Positions 14,771 to 16,756 of a DNA stretch of 16,756 nt are shown one piece after another. The notes beneath the pieces are model-generated. The model was given only the letters and a program-made list of their open reading frames with translations. It did not search any database and had not been told where the DNA came from. The position numbers and the translations under genes are program-made. The stretch spans positions 1-16,756 of the forward strand of contig JBFXIU010000059.1 of the NCBI GenBank assembly GCA_050175615.1. The letters are read 5' to 3'. The stretch is from CAYXXZ01 sp050175615 (lineage in GTDB: Bacteria > Pseudomonadota > Gammaproteobacteria > Pseudomonadales > Porticoccaceae). Numbering within the stretch: position 1 is the first letter of the stretch; each line of letters begins with the position of its first letter.

Positions 14771-15069
14771 TATTTGTCCTCATTGGTTAATGAACGCGGA
14801 TGAAACAGTCTACCATAGCCATCGCTGACAAAGAAAGCTTGCAGCACCGACGCCACTGAACAAAAACTGATCAACGGAGTGGCATTTGCGACGCGCGCTG
14901 TTTTCGCCGCGACAGTCTCTGCAGCTCTATCTTCATATGGAGCGCTCCAGAAGACAACATCAAATTGACAGGGTACTGGCGTTTCTTCAATGAGATTTTG
15001 TATCGCCTGGGTTAGCCCGATGCTAAGGCTCACACCCCGTAAATCTGGGCTTAATTCTGATTTCAGCAT
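14770..15069 (-). CDS. hypothetical protein, coupled to the small secreted protein
   Basis: A 99-aa frame from the ATG at 15069 (a TTG at 15087 would add six residues). It starts MLKSELSPDLRGVSLSIGL and contains FDVVFWSAPYEDRAAETVAAKTARVANATP. The composition is protein-like, with no signal peptide or clear membrane helix. No family is recognised. Its TAA stop overlaps the ATG of the downstream secreted protein, the best evidence that it is a real gene and that the two act together. It could also be a fragment of a larger protein, since it lacks a recognisable complete domain and a Shine-Dalgarno. It is divergent from prkA, with an 84-bp gap between their starts. Confidence 0.5.
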   Translation of the reverse strand: MLKSELSPDLRGVSLSIGLTQAIQNLIEETPVPCQFDVVFWSAPYEDRAAETVAAKTARVANATPLISFCSVASVLQAFFVSDGYGRLFHPRSLTNEDK

Positions 15070-15101
15070 TGTAAATGGGGACGACAATAAAAATAAAACG
15101 T

Positions 15102-15108
15102 CTAGACT
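15102..15108 (+). promoter_or_regulatory. possible sigmaS-like -10 element of prkA
   Basis: CTAGACT, about 45 nt before the prkA ATG, resembles the sigmaS-preferred -10 CTATACT with one mismatch. It sits in an 8-bp palindrome, GTCTAGAC. In E. coli the orthologue yeaG is expressed under stress and nitrogen limitation with sigmaS involvement. There is no clear -35, which sigmaS tolerates. Confidence 0.2.
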
Positions 15109-15153
15109 AAGGTGGAACGTCGACTATTTTATTGATGGAAGAGGGTAACTGCG

Positions 15154-16756
15154 ATGTCCATTTTCGCTCATTATCAATCCCGTTATGAGTCAACCCAGCA
15201 GGAGGAATACAGCCTTCAGGAGTACCTGAACATGTGCAGGGATGATACCTTGGCATACGCCACTGCAGCAGAGCGGCTGTTAATGGCTATCGGCGAACCG
15301 GAGATGGTAGATACAGCGAAAGATCCCCGTCTCAGCAGGATTTTTTCCAACAAGATGATCAAGCGCTACCAGGCCTTCAATGAATTTTACGGCCTGGAAG
15401 AGTGCATTCAGAAAATCGTCGGTTTCTTCAAGCACTCCGCCCAGGGACTCGAGGAGCGCAAACAGATTCTCTACTTACTGGGTCCCGTGGGCGGCGGCAA
15501 GTCATCCCTTGCCGAAAAGATCAAAGGGTTGATGGAAAAGTATCCCATCTACTGCCTCAAGGGTTCGCCGGTTTTCGAATCTCCCCTGGTGCTGTTCAAT
15601 CCGCGGGAAGACAGTCATATCCTGGAGGAGGAGTACGGCATTCCACGCCGTTACCTGAAGGGCATCATGTCGCCCTGGGCGGTGAAGCGGCTCCACGAGT
15701 ACGGCGGGGACATCTCGAAATTCCGGGTGGTCAAGGTGTGGCCATCCGTTCTCAACCAGGTGGCGATCTCCAAGACTGAACCCGGCGACGAGAATAATCA
15801 GGATATTTCTGCCCTGGTGGGCAAGGTGGATATCCGCAAGCTTGAGGAGTTTCCCCAGCACGATGCCGACGCCTACAGTTTTTCCGGAAGCCTGTGCCGA
15901 GCCAACCAGGGCGTGATGGAGTTCGTCGAGATGTTCAAGGCGCCCATCAAGGTACTGCACCCGTTGCTGACGGCCACCCAGGAAGGCAGCTATAACGCCA
16001 CAGAGGGCATTGGCGCCATCCCCTTCGATGGCATTATTCTCGCCCACTCCAACGAGGCAGAGTGGCACAATTTCAGGAACAACAAGAACAACGAGGCTTT
16101 TATCGACCGGGTTTCCATCGTCAAGGTGCCCTACTGCCTGCGGGCGACAGAGGAGATGGAAATCTACAACAAGCTGTTGCACAACAGCTCCCTGGCCGAA
16201 GCCCCCTGCGCCCCCGACACCCTCGCCATGCTGGCTCAATTCAGTGTTCTATCCCGGCTCAGGGAGCCAGAGAACTCCAGCATCTACTCCAAGTTGCGGG
16301 TCTACGATGGTGAAAACCTCAAGGATCGCGACCCCAAGGCCAAATCGATACAGGAATACAGGGACGCCGCCGGGGTCAATGAAGGCATGACCGGCCTGTC
16401 CACCCGCTTCGCGTTCAAGGTAATTTCGAAAGTGTTCAACTTTGACCCCACCGAAGTGGCCGCCAACCCCGTGCACCTGCTTTATGTCCTGGAGAGGGAA
16501 ATCGAACAGGAGCAGTTTCCCCAGGAAGTACACGACCGCTACCTCAAATACATCAAGGAATTTCTCGCGCCCAATTATGTGGAGTTTATTGGCAAAGAGA
16601 TCCAGACCGCCTATCTGGAGTCCTACTCCGAATACGGACAGAATCTCTTCGACCGCTATGTCACCTATGCGGATTTATGGGTTCAGGATCAGGAATACCG
16701 GGATCCAGACACCGGCGAGATACTCGACCGCGCGGCGCTCAACGACGAGCTGGAAA
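15154..16756 (+). CDS. prkA: PrkA/YeaG-type serine protein kinase, 3' truncated by window edge
   Basis: PrkA (YeaG in E. coli) is a AAA+-like P-loop protein with reported Ser/Thr kinase activity, linked to stationary-phase and nitrogen-stress adaptation. It is usually encoded with yeaH and a SpoVR-like gene, which would lie beyond the right edge. The frame starts MSIFAHYQSRYESTQQEEYSL, with AGAGGG upstream of the ATG, and continues open for 534 codons to the window end, out of about 640 expected. The N-terminal AAA_PrkA domain has RLLMAIGEPEMVDT, RIFSNKMIKRYQAF and Walker A GPVGGGKS at 110-117. FNPREDSH and the later SFSGSLCRANQGVMEFVEMFK and ILAHSNEAEW segments are strongly family-like. The C-terminal kinase-like part begins but is incomplete. 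Confidence 0.96.
   Translation, partial: MSIFAHYQSRYESTQQEEYSLQEYLNMCRDDTLAYATAAERLLMAIGEPEMVDTAKDPRLSRIFSNKMIKRYQAFNEFYGLEECIQKIVGFFKHSAQGLEERKQILYLLGPVGGGKSSLAEKIKGLMEKYPIYCLKGSPVFESPLVLFNPREDSHILEEEYGIPRRYLKGIMSPWAVKRLHEYGGDISKFRVVKVWPSVLNQVAISKTEPGDENNQDISALVGKVDIRKLEEFPQHDADAYSFSGSLCRANQGVMEFVEMFKAPIKVLHPLLTATQEGSYNATEGIGAIPFDGIILAHSNEAEWHNFRNNKNNEAFIDRVSIVKVPYCLRATEEMEIYNKLLHNSSLAEAPCAPDTLAMLAQFSVLSRLREPENSSIYSKLRVYDGENLKDRDPKAKSIQEYRDAAGVNEGMTGLSTRFAFKVISKVFNFDPTEVAANPVHLLYVLEREIEQEQFPQEVHDRYLKYIKEFLAPNYVEFIGKEIQTAYLESYSEYGQNLFDRYVTYADLWVQDQEYRDPDTGEILDRAALNDELE

Noticed and set aside
15502..16239. Open frame of 245 codons on the minus strand
   Set aside because: It is antisense to prkA, whose translation is clearly family-like across the whole stretch.

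Overview
The window looks like chromosomal DNA of a marine or environmental gammaproteobacterium from the Pseudomonadales/Cellvibrionales part of the class. This rests on the conserved order lpxC - M23 peptidase - secA - argJ - mutT, the FimT/PilV/PilW/PilX/PilE minor-pilin cluster, a PIN-PhoH ATPase, a YeaG/PrkA-type kinase, and REP-like repeats. The assignment is inferred from gene content and could not be tested against a database.

Layout. 1-1300 (+): a PIN-PhoH protein whose 5' end lies outside the window. 1301-1631: a gap holding a possible broken ORF, a hairpin and one REP-like unit. 1632-6885 (-): six type IV pilus minor pilin genes, transcribed fimT/fimU paralogue, second fimT, pilW, pilX, pilV, pilE. 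A 390-bp AT-rich gap with a possible promoter and operator-like palindromes separates the two fimT genes. 7079-14033 (-): the conserved housekeeping block lpxC, M23 peptidase, secA, argJ, mutT. Inverted REP pairs lie on both sides of argJ, and a nested palindromic MITE-like element lies between argJ and mutT. 14034-15087 (-): a lower-GC stretch where ftsZ would be expected. It holds two or three small genes of unknown function. 15154-16756 (+): prkA, cut off at the 3' end.

How the genes fit together. The minor pilins would form the tip and priming complex of a type IV pilus. PilY1, normally encoded in this operon, is missing. PilX and PilV are much longer than usual, and PilW carries a dockerin/EF-hand-like calcium loop (DxNxDGxxDxxD) plus a second DxNxDG motif. 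LpxC (lipid A synthesis), the M23 peptidase (cell-wall cleavage), SecA (protein export), ArgJ (arginine biosynthesis) and MutT (nucleotide sanitation) form the envelope and growth block usually found downstream of ftsZ. Here ftsZ has been displaced, so the lpxC upstream region is a rearrangement breakpoint.

No CRISPR array, tRNA, rRNA, intact transposase, defence system or secondary-metabolite cluster is visible. The best leads are the PilY1-less pilin cluster with calcium-loop motifs, the small-gene island between lpxC and prkA, and the repeats around argJ.
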